From positions 1 to 14,973 of the forward strand of contig JAGVXW010000009.1 of NCBI GenBank assembly GCA_018303575.1: a stretch of DNA of 14,973 bases, read 5' to 3'. This stretch comes from Candidatus Woesearchaeota archaeon (GTDB lineage: Archaea > Nanobdellota > Nanobdellia > Woesearchaeales > WJIZ01). A program made the position numbers and the translations under genes. Below the pieces are notes generated by a model that saw only the letters and a program-made list of their open reading frames with translations, searched no databases and was not told where the DNA came from. Below are positions 7,506-13,258 of this stretch, one piece after another. Positions within the stretch are counted from its first letter, which is position 1; every line of letters starts with the position of its first letter.

Positions 7506-8062
7506 GCCATCAGCCTCTTCCAATCTTGCTTCAGCGCCGCCAACGCCGGTTCAAGTTTCTCCTTGCTTTCATTTGTCAGCACCTTTCTCTTCAACTCCGT
7601 GATTCGTGTGATGAGCAGGGCAGCGTTCTTCGAAGATATCTTGCCCTCTTCATATCGCTCCTCTACGCGTTCCTCGAGCTCATAGAGCAAAAGCACAAGA
7701 TACTGCCTGATTTCTTGCTTCCCCTGACTCTTGCTCAGTCCAGAAACCCCGCGCAGGCACCGGTCCTCATTCAGGTCTGACTGGCCGTAGCAGGGCAGGC
7801 TCCGGTCATAGAGATCCTGGCAGCTCCGCTCGTTCGCCAATCCGCGGCACGCTTCGGGAAGCCCCTTGTTCTCAAGATTTTGCTCCAGCCTGCATTGCAC
7901 GCGTTCCTGCATCCCGGCCATGCTCTCGCAGTCTGGCTTCGGCGGCTCCGGAGGTGGCGCAGGCGGAGATCGTGAGCTTCCTCCTCCCCCTCCCCCGCCT
8001 CCAGCTGCGAGCACAAGAAGAGCGCAGAGCGCCAGCGCCGTCATCAGGGGTGTCAGTTTCAT
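7502..8062 (-). CDS. Secreted Cys-rich protein with Gly/Pro-rich linker, unknown function
   Basis: 186 aa. An N-terminal hydrophobic segment (2-20) is followed directly by eight Gly (21-28) and a Pro-rich stretch (32-42). The domain that follows has six Cys (45, 57, 72, 81, 91, 102) in an order suggesting three disulfides, with a CYGQSDLNEDRC motif, and then a long charged helical region (about 112-182, ELEERVEERYEEG). There is no clear lipobox; it may be secreted or anchored by an uncleaved helix. Similar Cys-patterned secreted proteins are my general impression of small archaeal genomes, but I cannot name a family. CAGGAG lies about 9 nt before the ATG. It starts 76 nt after the redoxin stop, so it may share its transcript, and it overlaps the next gene by 4 nt. 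Confidence 0.8.
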   Translation of the reverse strand: MKLTPLMTALALCALLVLAAGGGGGGGGSSRSPPAPPPEPPKPDCESMAGMQERVQCRLEQNLENKGLPEACRGLANERSCQDLYDRSLPCYGQSDLNEDRCLRGVSGLSKSQGKQEIRQYLVLLLYELEERVEERYEEGKISSKNAALLITRITELKRKVLTNESKEKLEPALAALKQDWKRLMA

Positions 8063-8138
8063 CAGTTCATGCTCCTGTATTCCACGAGTGTGAATGGTTC
8101 ATATCCTTTCTCGTCATGATGTGTGAAGCGCATTTCTT

Positions 8139-8693
8139 TTAAATCATTGTTTTCCATTTGATGCTGCATCCCATGCTTGGAAGGAACCATTCATCGATTT
8201 TCTTCCCGGCGAGCATCGCGTCGATCTTCTCGCGCATCACATGTTTTTTCGGCGTGTCATCCGGGTTCAGGGCGTCATTGAGCCTGCCGTGGAACACAAG
8301 CGTATGCTCCTTGTCGAACAAGAAGGGGTCGGGAGTGCAGGTCGCCCCATAGGCCCGCGCCGCCTCCTGCGCCTCGTCAAAAAGATAGTATCTCAAACCG
8401 AATTTCGCAGCCACCTTCTTCATCTCCTCAGGCCCATCCTCGGCCACGGTCTTCGGGTCGTTCGATGAGATGCCCACAACCGCCACCTTGCCCAGATACT
8501 CTTTTCCCAGCCTGCCGATTTCCTCAAGCTTCGGCTTCACATATGGGCAATGGTTGCACATGAAGATGACGAGCACCGGTTTTCCGTTGAAGTCGGACAA
8601 TTTCACAACTTTGTCATCCACAACATTCCTTAAGGAAAAGCCAGGCGCCTTGGCACCCTTCTCCAGCTGCATGTTCGACTGCATTAAAGCCAT
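8139..8693 (-). CDS. Thioredoxin-fold redoxin (AhpC/TSA-TlpA type)
   Basis: 184 aa, no signal peptide. Layout is typical of the cytoplasmic redoxin family: KAPGFSLRNVVDDKVVKLSDF at the start, the nucleophile motif CNHCPYV (C46, C49), the cis-Pro region GATCTPDPFLFD, and the family tail MGCSIKWK. It probably reduces peroxides or disulfides. The extra Cys residues (in ATCTP and MGCS) are usual for this family and could act as resolving residues. The ATG at 8693 is chosen because the TATA box at 8723-8730 puts the transcription start near 8700; a GTG at 8708 would lie upstream of it. Physiological partner unknown. Confidence 0.9.
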   Translation of the reverse strand: MALMQSNMQLEKGAKAPGFSLRNVVDDKVVKLSDFNGKPVLVIFMCNHCPYVKPKLEEIGRLGKEYLGKVAVVGISSNDPKTVAEDGPEEMKKVAAKFGLRYYLFDEAQEAARAYGATCTPDPFLFDKEHTLVFHGRLNDALNPDDTPKKHVMREKIDAMLAGKKIDEWFLPSMGCSIKWKTMI

Positions 8694-8722
8694 ATTTCCC
8701 CTAGGCACTTCCAGACTCTGGG

Positions 8723-8730
8723 CTATTTAT
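8723..8730 (-). promoter_or_regulatory. TATA box of the redoxin gene
   Basis: Minus-strand ATAAATAG centred about 33 nt before the ATG at 8693; a short leader of about 7 nt is expected. It may drive all three genes down to 7257. Confidence 0.5.
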
Positions 8731-9060
8731 GTTTTTCGAAAACGGGGAGCATTTCCCGAAAACTTTCCGGATTTTTCTGGCATATAGCAATAGACATAAA
8801 TTATTAGACAGATAATATCTTTTGCTTATAGTGAATCTCATTATTTATTGAGCATTTGTGAGATACCTCACTCCGTTCGGAACCTCTCCTTACGTTCGAG
8901 GATTCGCTAGAATGGCAAATCGCAGACAAAAAGTTCAATTACTTATGCGATTTGCTATTATTACGAAAGAACAACTCCGGTACAATTATTTTTTTTCTTG
9001 AGTATAGGCATAATAAGCCTCCTTTCTTTCGTCTCTCCATGGCGCCAGAAGCACCGAAAC
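8731..9060. other. Gene-free intergenic region with hairpins
   Basis: No convincing gene is seen. It is AT-rich at both ends. It holds a small hairpin GTGAG/CTCAC (8858-8871), two minus-strand copies of the GAACG-N-AGTGA loop motif (8868-8878 and 8887-8897), a 9-bp inverted repeat GCAAATCGC/GCGATTTGC (8915-8923/8947-8955) with a 23-nt loop, and a run of eight T at 8989-8996. Together the last items could end a short plus-strand transcript. No promoter for one is obvious. Confidence 0.5.
8867..8905 (-). repeat. Two adjacent conserved-loop hairpin motifs
   Basis: On the minus strand the loops read GAACGGAGTGA (8868-8878) and GAACGTAAGGA (8887-8897), each closed by C-G. The second sits on a 7-bp stem, GAACCTC/GAGG-A-TTC (plus strand 8880-8886/8898-8905), with one bulged base. 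The same loop occurs on other stems at 5639, 10311, 14045 and 14107. Confidence 0.6.
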
Positions 9061-9097
9061 ATTTAAGTATACCTCAGTATACTATAGTATACGGTGA
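9061..9097 (+). promoter_or_regulatory. Promoter/operator of toxin-antitoxin module 1
   Basis: Three copies of AGTATAC start at 9066, 9076 and 9086, exactly 10 bp apart, so each palindromic GTATAC lies on the same DNA face. They overlap the TATA-like ATTTAAG (9061-9067) and the expected transcription start. GGTGA (9093-9097) is the ribosome-binding site for the ATG at 9102. This arrangement fits autorepression by the antitoxin or toxin-antitoxin complex, as is known for RelB/ParD-type systems. Confidence 0.7.
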
Positions 9098-9101
9098 GCA
9101 T

Positions 9102-9341
9102 ATGGAAGCCACGACTATCAAGCTGCAGAAGGAGACGAAGTCCCAACTGGACCAGTTTCGCGAGTATAAGAACGAAAGCTATGACGAAGTTATCAGAAAG
9201 GTGATCTACATCGCCAAAAAGGCGAAGACGGAGCCGGCATTAAGCAAAGAAGCGATCATCGCCATCGAAAATGCTCGCAAACGCATGAAGGCGGGGGACT
9301 TCCTTACGGAAGAAGAGGCAAGAAAGAGGCTGGGGTTCTGA
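9102..9341 (+). CDS. Antitoxin of RelE-type module 1
   Basis: 79 aa. The N-terminal half (TTIKLQKETKSQLDQF...ESYDEVIRKVI) looks like a ribbon-helix-helix DNA-binding domain. The C-terminal half (AIENARKRMKAGDFLTEEEARKRL) is the helical toxin-neutralising tail common in RelB/ParD-like antitoxins. It should bind the triple GTATAC operator just upstream. GGTGA 4 nt before the ATG sets the start; the longer open frame upstream is non-coding operator and promoter. The stop overlaps the toxin start by 1 nt (TGATG), so the pair is translationally coupled. Confidence 0.85.
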   Translation: MEATTIKLQKETKSQLDQFREYKNESYDEVIRKVIYIAKKAKTEPALSKEAIIAIENARKRMKAGDFLTEEEARKRLGF

Positions 9342-9595
9342 TGTATGTACTTGAGCTGGACCCCGATGCTGTTTCATTTCTCAAGAAGTTGCCGAGAGAG
9401 ATCGCAAGAAGGATTTGGGGCAAAATCCTGTCGGCAAAAGAGGATCCGCATCATTTCTTCATGCGTTTGGCAGGAAGGCGGGATTACAGGATGAGGTGCG
9501 GCGATTATAGGGTGATAGCGGATATTGAAGAGCACGAGAAGAAGATCCGCGTGACCCTGATTGGCCATAGGAAAAATGTCTATGAGCGGCCCTAG
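9341..9595 (+). CDS. RelE/ParE-superfamily toxin, module 1 (intact)
   Basis: 84 aa, basic. The fold signature is clear: N-terminal strand YVLELDPDAVSFLKKLP, helix, then FFMRLAGRRDYRMRCGDYRVIADI and C-terminal LIGHRKNVYERP. The Arg-rich centre (R47, R50, R52, R57) and the GHRKNVY tail with H76, R77 and Y81 match the ribosome-dependent mRNA-cleaving RelE branch, including the archaeal aRelE type. ParE-like gyrase inhibition is less likely. It overlaps the antitoxin gene by one base. It is about half identical to the broken toxin at 10573 and can serve as its reference. Confidence 0.9.
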   Translation: MYVLELDPDAVSFLKKLPREIARRIWGKILSAKEDPHHFFMRLAGRRDYRMRCGDYRVIADIEEHEKKIRVTLIGHRKNVYERP

Positions 9596-9638
9596 GTAAG
9601 GGGGATATTCGTAGGCCACTGTACTTTTCGCCAAAATG

Positions 9639-9647
9639 CTTATATAA
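9639..9647 (+). promoter_or_regulatory. TATA box of the LysE-family gene
   Basis: CTTATATAA centred 26 nt before the ATG at 9669, giving a leaderless transcript. This excludes the in-frame TTG at 9654. Confidence 0.65.
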
Positions 9648-9668
9648 CCGCCTTTGAGGAAAGGGAGC

Positions 9669-10295
9669 ATGTCAGAGCTCTTTTCCCTCGTCGTGTCAGC
9701 CGTTGTCCTGGGCCTTTCGGCGGGAGTCTCTCCTGGGCCGCTGCTGGCGATCGTCATTTCCGAGACGCTCAAGCATAACCGGGTCGCCGGGATAAAGGTC
9801 GCGCTTTCACCGCTCATAACAGATGGTCCCATCCTGCTCCTCAGCCTCTTCCTCCTGTCGAGGCTCTCCAATCTCGATCTTTTGCTCGGCGGCATCTCCC
9901 TCTTCGGCGCCTGCTTTCTCGCTTATCTTGGGTATGAAAGCGTCGCCATGAGGGAACTGAAGGTTGAAGTCAAGGCGTCAGGCGAGCATGCGCTCCGGAA
10001 GGGCATCCTCACCAACGCGCTCAGCCCCCATCCCTATCTTTTCTGGGTCTCCATAGGCGGCCCGCTTATGATAAAAGCCCTGGGCATCAGCGTCTTCGCG
10101 CTCATTGCCTTCATCGCCTCCTTTCTCGGCTGTCTGGTGGGCTCGAAAATAGTCATCGCGCTTCTCGTCGAGAAATCGCGCTCGTTCCTGAAGAGCAAAT
10201 CTTATCTGTATACGGTCAAGACCCTCGGCCTCGCCCTGCTCGTCTTTGCGGTTATCCTCCTGAAGCAGGCGCTGGAGTTCTTCAAAATCATCTGA
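9669..10295 (+). CDS. LysE/RhtB-family small-molecule exporter
   Basis: 208 aa, very hydrophobic, with about six membrane segments (roughly 4-27, 37-63, 68-88, 108-135, 138-166, 178-205). The family signature near the N-terminus (SAGVSPGPLLAIVISETLKHN) and the conserved Pro-containing segment TNALSPHPYLFWVSIGGPLM are both present. Members export amino acids such as lysine, homoserine or threonine; the substrate here cannot be told. Length is normal. The gene has its own promoter and sits between two toxin-antitoxin modules with no evident functional link. Confidence 0.9.
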   Translation: MSELFSLVVSAVVLGLSAGVSPGPLLAIVISETLKHNRVAGIKVALSPLITDGPILLLSLFLLSRLSNLDLLLGGISLFGACFLAYLGYESVAMRELKVEVKASGEHALRKGILTNALSPHPYLFWVSIGGPLMIKALGISVFALIAFIASFLGCLVGSKIVIALLVEKSRSFLKSKSYLYTVKTLGLALLVFAVILLKQALEFFKII

Positions 10296-10304
10296 ATCGT
10301 AAAC

Positions 10305-10328
10305 TTTGACGGAACGTAGTGAGCTAAA
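10305..10328 (+). repeat. Conserved-loop hairpin motif downstream of the LysE-family gene
   Basis: Loop GGAACGTAGTGA (10311-10322) closed by C-G, on a weak stem TTTGAC/GCTAAA with one A-C mismatch and one G-T pair. A member of the motif family also seen near 5639, 8868, 8887, 14045 and 14107. Confidence 0.45.
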
Positions 10329-10348
10329 TGCTATTTCTTCTAGATAGA

Positions 10349-10356
10349 TTTAAATA
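10349..10356 (+). promoter_or_regulatory. TATA box of toxin-antitoxin module 2
   Basis: TTTAAATA centred about 29 nt before the ATG at 10382. No GTATAC repeats are present, so the two modules are not controlled by the same operator. Confidence 0.5.
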
Positions 10357-10381
10357 GAAATTTACCCACTCCCCTTATGCG

Positions 10382-10573
10382 ATGGTAGAAATAACGTTGG
10401 AGAAAATGAGTGCGGACATTGTCGAGATTAAGGCGGAGTTACGCAAGATTACCTCTATTCTTGATGAAGAATTTGAATTGAGCGCCTCAGCCAAAAAAGA
10501 GTTGAAAGAAGCGCGAAAAGAGCCTCTTTCCGGCTATGTAAACCACGATGAGGTCATAAAGGAGTTTACCTGA
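10382..10573 (+). CDS. Antitoxin of RelE-type module 2
   Basis: 63 aa, acidic and helical (ADIVEIKAELRKITSILDEEFELS), ending in LSGYVNHDEVIKEF, a tail resembling archaeal RelB-like antitoxins that wrap the toxin. No clear DNA-binding domain is visible, unlike module 1. Its TGA overlaps the toxin ATG (TGATG), the same coupling as in module 1. It looks intact although its toxin carries a stop codon. No ribosome-binding site is evident and the TATA spacing implies leaderless translation. Confidence 0.75.
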   Translation: MVEITLEKMSADIVEIKAELRKITSILDEEFELSASAKKELKEARKEPLSGYVNHDEVIKEFT

Positions 10574-10833
10574 TGTCTTACTCCATCCGGTGGAGGCCGC
10601 AGGCGGTCGGCGCCCTCAGGACATTACCCCGAGATGTCGCAGAGCGGTTAGTTCGGAAGATTGACTCAGCCAAGGAGAATCCTAGGCATTTTCTTGTGAG
10701 GCTTGCTGGTGACCCCGGGTACAAGATACGCTCCGGAGACTATCGCGCAATCGTGGACATTCTGGACTAAGAGCATGCTCTCATCGTAAGAATCGTTGGA
10801 CATAGGAAAAATATCTACAAGCGGCACTTGTAA
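10573..10833 (+). pseudogene. RelE-type toxin of module 2, interrupted by a TAA codon
   Basis: The reading frame encodes 65 aa (MSYSIRWRPQAVGAL...GDYRAIVDILD) and meets TAA at 10768-10770. The same frame then continues for 20 more codons, EHALIVRIVGHRKNIYKRHL, to the true stop at 10831-10833. Without the TAA the protein would be 86 residues and align without gaps to the toxin at 9341 through GDYR and GHRKN-Y. The lost end holds the last core strand and the conserved His/Arg/Tyr tail important for RelE activity, so the short product is probably inactive. A single substitution explains it. It ends 47 nt before the deaminase start. Confidence 0.85.
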
Positions 10834-10849
10834 CGCGTCGCCAAGATAC

Positions 10850-10858
10850 TTTTATATA
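10850..10858 (+). promoter_or_regulatory. TATA box of the dCMP deaminase gene
   Basis: TTTTATATA centred 27 nt before the ATG at 10881. The promoter is still good although the gene is broken. Confidence 0.6.
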
Positions 10859-10880
10859 TCCTCGCAAACTTCGTCTTGCC

Positions 10881-11301
10881 ATGGGGGAGCACAAGCGCCC
10901 GAGCTGGGACGAGTATTTCACGAAGATCATGCTCGAGGTCGGCACGAGGGCCACCTGCGACCGCGGCAAGTCCGGTTGCGTCATCGTCCGCAACAACCAG
11001 ATTCTCGTCACCGGCTATGTCGGCTCCCCGGTCGGGCTTCCGCACTGCGATGAGACCGGCCACGAGATGAAGAAGATGCTCAACGAGGACGGCTCCGCCT
11101 CCGATCACTGCGTCCGCACGACTCACGCGGAGCAGAATGCAATTTGCCAGGCCGTACACCTGCGCGAAGATGATCATCAACTGCGGCATCAGGCGCGTCG
11201 TCGCCGTGAACGAGTATCACGCGTCCAAGGAGGCCAAGCGCGTCTTCAAGGAAGCCAAAGTGCAGTTCGATCTTTTGGATGGGAATATTGTCGCATATTG
11301 A
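10881..11301 (+). pseudogene. dCMP deaminase (ComEB-like), broken by internal deletion and frameshift
   Basis: The first 90 codons are a normal deoxycytidylate deaminase start: RPSWDEYFTKIM, CDRGKSGCVIV, GSPVGLPHCDETGH, HCVRTTHAEQNAI with zinc ligand H82 and catalytic E84. Around 11151 the frame breaks. The +1 frame continues as PYTCAKMIINCGIRRVV and on to the normal family end GNIVAY, stopping at 11299-11301. The distance from HAE to the Cys of YTCAK is about 55 nt shorter than the usual spacing, and the first Cys of the zinc motif PCxxC is missing. Read straight through, the original frame gives only an unrelated Arg/Gln-rich tail to 11318. The enzyme would make dUMP for dTTP synthesis. No deaminase activity is expected unless this is an assembly error. 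Confidence 0.88.
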
Positions 11302-11385
11302 CTGCTTTCCTTTACTAACTATTGTTAAAGTCAGTATTGCAAAATTTGCTGCTTTGTCCAAAAACCCGCAATTCTATTCGAAACA

Positions 11386-11787
11386 TTATTCAGGCTTTAC
11401 ATTAGAATTATTATCAACCCAAAATAGGTTTATGTCCAAATCTCTCAAAGTTTGCCTAATAAAATTTACGTGCTTTTTGTGGTTTGCTTCAACTGGCAAG
11501 GCAATTCCAATTTTTTCATGAGTATTTTCTCTTAATTTTAATGCCGTGTAAACAGCTTTTGCTATATGGTCAAACACCTGATTATTATTAAATGCCTTAC
11601 CAGATCTTTTAGAATTGGGATTTGAAGAAGTTTCACCTTTGGCTTCTATGTAAAGTTTTGAACCATCTGGGCTTGTTGCTTCAATATCTATGCCTTGCTC
11701 TTTTGTATTCTTATGACATATGTCTGAATAGCCCCCCGATTTTAGATATTTACAAACTGCATCGACTACCTCATTTTCAGTTAGCAT
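11386..11787 (-). CDS. PD-(D/E)XK-fold nuclease, probably restriction-like
   Basis: 133 aa. The catalytic pattern is clear: D34 in QGIDIEA, then E48-A49-K50 in LYIEAKGET, with an acidic helix before it (E4, E6). This is the core of the PD-(D/E)XK superfamily. The context EQGIDIEA...YIEAKG recalls Mrr-like and other standalone restriction-type endonucleases, but no target or partner methylase is visible. The DNA is far more AT-rich than its neighbours (28% G+C over 11401-11460 versus 70% over 12001-12060), which suggests recent acquisition. Start set by the ATG 25 nt from a TATA box. The exact biological role is unknown. Confidence 0.75.
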   Translation of the reverse strand: MLTENEVVDAVCKYLKSGGYSDICHKNTKEQGIDIEATSPDGSKLYIEAKGETSSNPNSKRSGKAFNNNQVFDHIAKAVYTALKLRENTHEKIGIALPVEANHKKHVNFIRQTLRDLDINLFWVDNNSNVKPE

Positions 11788-11808
11788 AATATTCTTAAAC
11801 GCTATTTG

Positions 11809-11816
11809 TTAATAAG
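11809..11816 (-). promoter_or_regulatory. TATA box of the nuclease gene
   Basis: Minus-strand CTTATTAA centred about 25 nt before the ATG at 11787; leaderless. Confidence 0.55.
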
Positions 11817-11913
11817 CTTTTCTAGGCCTTGCAGTTTCTGATAGAAAAGTAGTTGGAGCGCTCAAAAAGTCAAAAGTTTTAGGAAAAGGTCAAAGCCTAT
11901 GTATTTGCATAAT

Positions 11914-11922
11914 CTTTATATA
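11914..11922 (+). promoter_or_regulatory. TATA box of the DUF1858-IscA / sod unit
   Basis: CTTTATATA centred 36 nt before the ATG at 11954, predicting a leader of about 10 nt with the ribosome-binding site GGCGGGAG directly before the ATG. No good TATA box is seen ahead of the downstream SOD gene, so this promoter probably serves both. Confidence 0.55.
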
Positions 11923-11953
11923 GGAATTAACAATCATAAACTCAGGCGGGAGA

Positions 11954-12541
11954 ATGGAAAAGCAGGAACAGATCTTGATCACAAAGGACATGCCCATCGG
12001 CGAGGTCGTCGAGCGCTATCCCGAGGCCGCCGAAGTCCTCACGGCCTACGGCCTGCACTGCGTCGGCTGCCACGTCTCCCCGTTCGAGACCGTCGAGCAG
12101 GGTGCGCTGGGCCACGGCATGGATGAGGCAACCATCAAGGAAATGATTGATGAGGCCAACAAGGTGGCGAAGAACCCCGAGGCCGCGGAAGAAGCCGACC
12201 TGAGCAAGGCAGACATCACAATCACCGAGAAGGCCATCGGCAAAGTCAAGGAAGTCCTCGCGAAGGAGACCGAGAAAGCGCCCAAGGAGCTCTTCTTCCG
12301 CGTCGGCGTCGCGCCCGGCGGCTGCTCCGGCTTCTCCTACGTCATGCAGTTCGATGACCAGAAGATGGAGGACGACATCGAGTTCGACAAGTCCGGCCTC
12401 AAGGTCCTCGTCGACAGGCGCTCCCTCGCGAAACTCAACGGCGCGCACATCGACTACGTCGAGACGCTCCAGCAGTCCGGCTTCAAGATCGACAACCCGA
12501 ACGCGAAGAAGAGCTGCGGCTGCGGGCATAGTTTTGGATAA
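11954..12541 (+). CDS. DUF1858 - A-type Fe-S carrier (IscA/SufA/ErpA) fusion
   Basis: 195 aa, cytoplasmic. Residues 7-70 are a DUF1858 domain (ITKDMPIGEVVERYPEAAEV, then LHCVGCHVSPFETVEQGA) with a C36-x2-C39 pair, a module associated with redox and hybrid-cluster proteins. After a short linker (about 72-87), residues 88-195 are a complete A-type scaffold: GGCSGFSY with C124, and the terminal SCGCGHSF with C188 and C190, the C-x63-C-x-C pattern that binds a [2Fe-2S]/[4Fe-4S] cluster or iron. It should carry Fe-S clusters to target proteins; the N-terminal cysteines may donate electrons or help assembly (inference). It is followed by SOD, consistent with protecting Fe-S clusters from oxygen. 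Confidence 0.92.
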   Translation: MEKQEQILITKDMPIGEVVERYPEAAEVLTAYGLHCVGCHVSPFETVEQGALGHGMDEATIKEMIDEANKVAKNPEAAEEADLSKADITITEKAIGKVKEVLAKETEKAPKELFFRVGVAPGGCSGFSYVMQFDDQKMEDDIEFDKSGLKVLVDRRSLAKLNGAHIDYVETLQQSGFKIDNPNAKKSCGCGHSFG

Positions 12542-12560
12542 TACGTTTCAAGATTCGTTA

Positions 12561-12631
12561 AGGGCAGGGCGACGGGGGAGGCCTCCTTCGGGGTGTCGCC
12601 AGGACAATCTCGCGGATTGTCCGTCTGCCCT
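12561..12631 (+). other. Three-way-junction element between the IscA fusion and sod
   Basis: Closing stem AGGGCAG/CTGCCCT (12561-12567/12625-12631, 7 bp perfect) encloses two hairpins. The first is GGCGAC/GTCGCC (12568-12573/12595-12600), with an inner part holding the palindrome GGAGGCCTCC and TTCGGGG. The second is GGACAATC/GATTGTCC (12602-12609/12615-12622), 8 bp with a 5-nt loop. It starts 20 nt after the stop of the first gene and ends 20 nt before the SOD ribosome-binding site AAGGTGA, so it would be transcribed inside the mRNA. The second hairpin resembles 13946-13968. A role in mRNA processing, stability or SOD translation is possible but unproven. Confidence 0.7.
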
Positions 12632-12664
12632 CTTCCCCAAATCCCCTAAAAAAGGTGAACACAC

Positions 12665-13258
12665 ATGCACGAACTTCCTAAGTTAGACTATGCCTATGAC
12701 GCCTTGGAGCCGCACATCGACGCCAAGACCATGGAGATCCACTACACGAAGCACCACGCGACCTATGTGCAGAAGCTCAACGACGCGGTGAAGGGCACGA
12801 AATATGAGAAGATGGATGTCGACGAAATTCTGAAGAAGCTGAGCGAAGTGCCCGAGAATATCCGCACCGCGGTGAGAAATCACGGCGGCGGCCACTCCAA
12901 TCACCGGATGTTCTGGAAGATGATGTCGCCGGTCGGAGGCGGCTCGCCGACCGGAAAGGTCGCTGACGCCATCGCAAAGGACTTCGGCGGCTTCGACAGG
13001 TTCAAGGAGCAGTTCACCGCCGCCGCCCTGGGGCGCTTCGGCTCCGGCTGGGCGTGGCTCGTCTCGAACAAGGGAAAGCTGGAGATCACGAGCACAGCGA
13101 ACCAGGACTCGCCGCTCTCCGACGCAAAGACGCCGATTCTTGGGTTGGATCTGTGGGAACATAGTTTTTATTTAAAGCACCAGTGGAGAAAGGCAGATTA
13201 CGTTGCAGTCTGGTGGGAAGTCGTGAACTGGAAGGAAGTCGAGAAGCGGCTTGCTTAA
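12665..13258 (+). CDS. sod: Superoxide dismutase, Fe/Mn family (Mn-type signature)
   Basis: 197 aa, normal length, no signal peptide. It converts superoxide to oxygen and hydrogen peroxide in the cytoplasm. Metal ligands are H26 (EIHYTKHH), H80 (GGGHSNH), D162 and H166 (LDLWEHSFYL). The Gly-type GGGHSNH segment together with Gln147 in TANQDSPL matches the manganese branch rather than the iron branch, where the active-site Gln sits in the other segment. A cambialistic enzyme cannot be excluded. The strong AAGGTGA sits 8 nt before the ATG. It is probably co-transcribed with the IscA fusion through the folded 123-nt spacer, and is followed by a T-run shared with the convergent reductase gene. 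Confidence 0.96.
   Translation: MHELPKLDYAYDALEPHIDAKTMEIHYTKHHATYVQKLNDAVKGTKYEKMDVDEILKKLSEVPENIRTAVRNHGGGHSNHRMFWKMMSPVGGGSPTGKVADAIAKDFGGFDRFKEQFTAAALGRFGSGWAWLVSNKGKLEITSTANQDSPLSDAKTPILGLDLWEHSFYLKHQWRKADYVAVWWEVVNWKEVEKRLA

Noticed and set aside
8952..9101. N-terminal extension of the first antitoxin
   Set aside because: It would run through the T-run, TATA region and operator; GGTGA before the ATG at 9102 marks the real start.
10768..10770. Recoding or programmed readthrough of TAA in the second toxin
   Set aside because: No recoding signal is visible, and no TAA recoding is suggested in the other genes, which use TAA as an ordinary stop; a point mutation is simpler.
9669..10833. 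LysE exporter as part of a toxin-antitoxin or defence operon
   Set aside because: It has its own promoter, ordinary family sequence and gaps on both sides; nothing ties it to the modules.
11151..11318. Alternative C-terminus of the deaminase in the original frame
   Set aside because: The Arg/Gln-rich residues match nothing in the family, while the +1 frame carries the true family end.
12542..12664. Intrinsic terminator between the IscA fusion and sod
   Set aside because: The hairpins are followed by C-rich and A-rich sequence rather than a T-run, so termination on the plus strand is unlikely.
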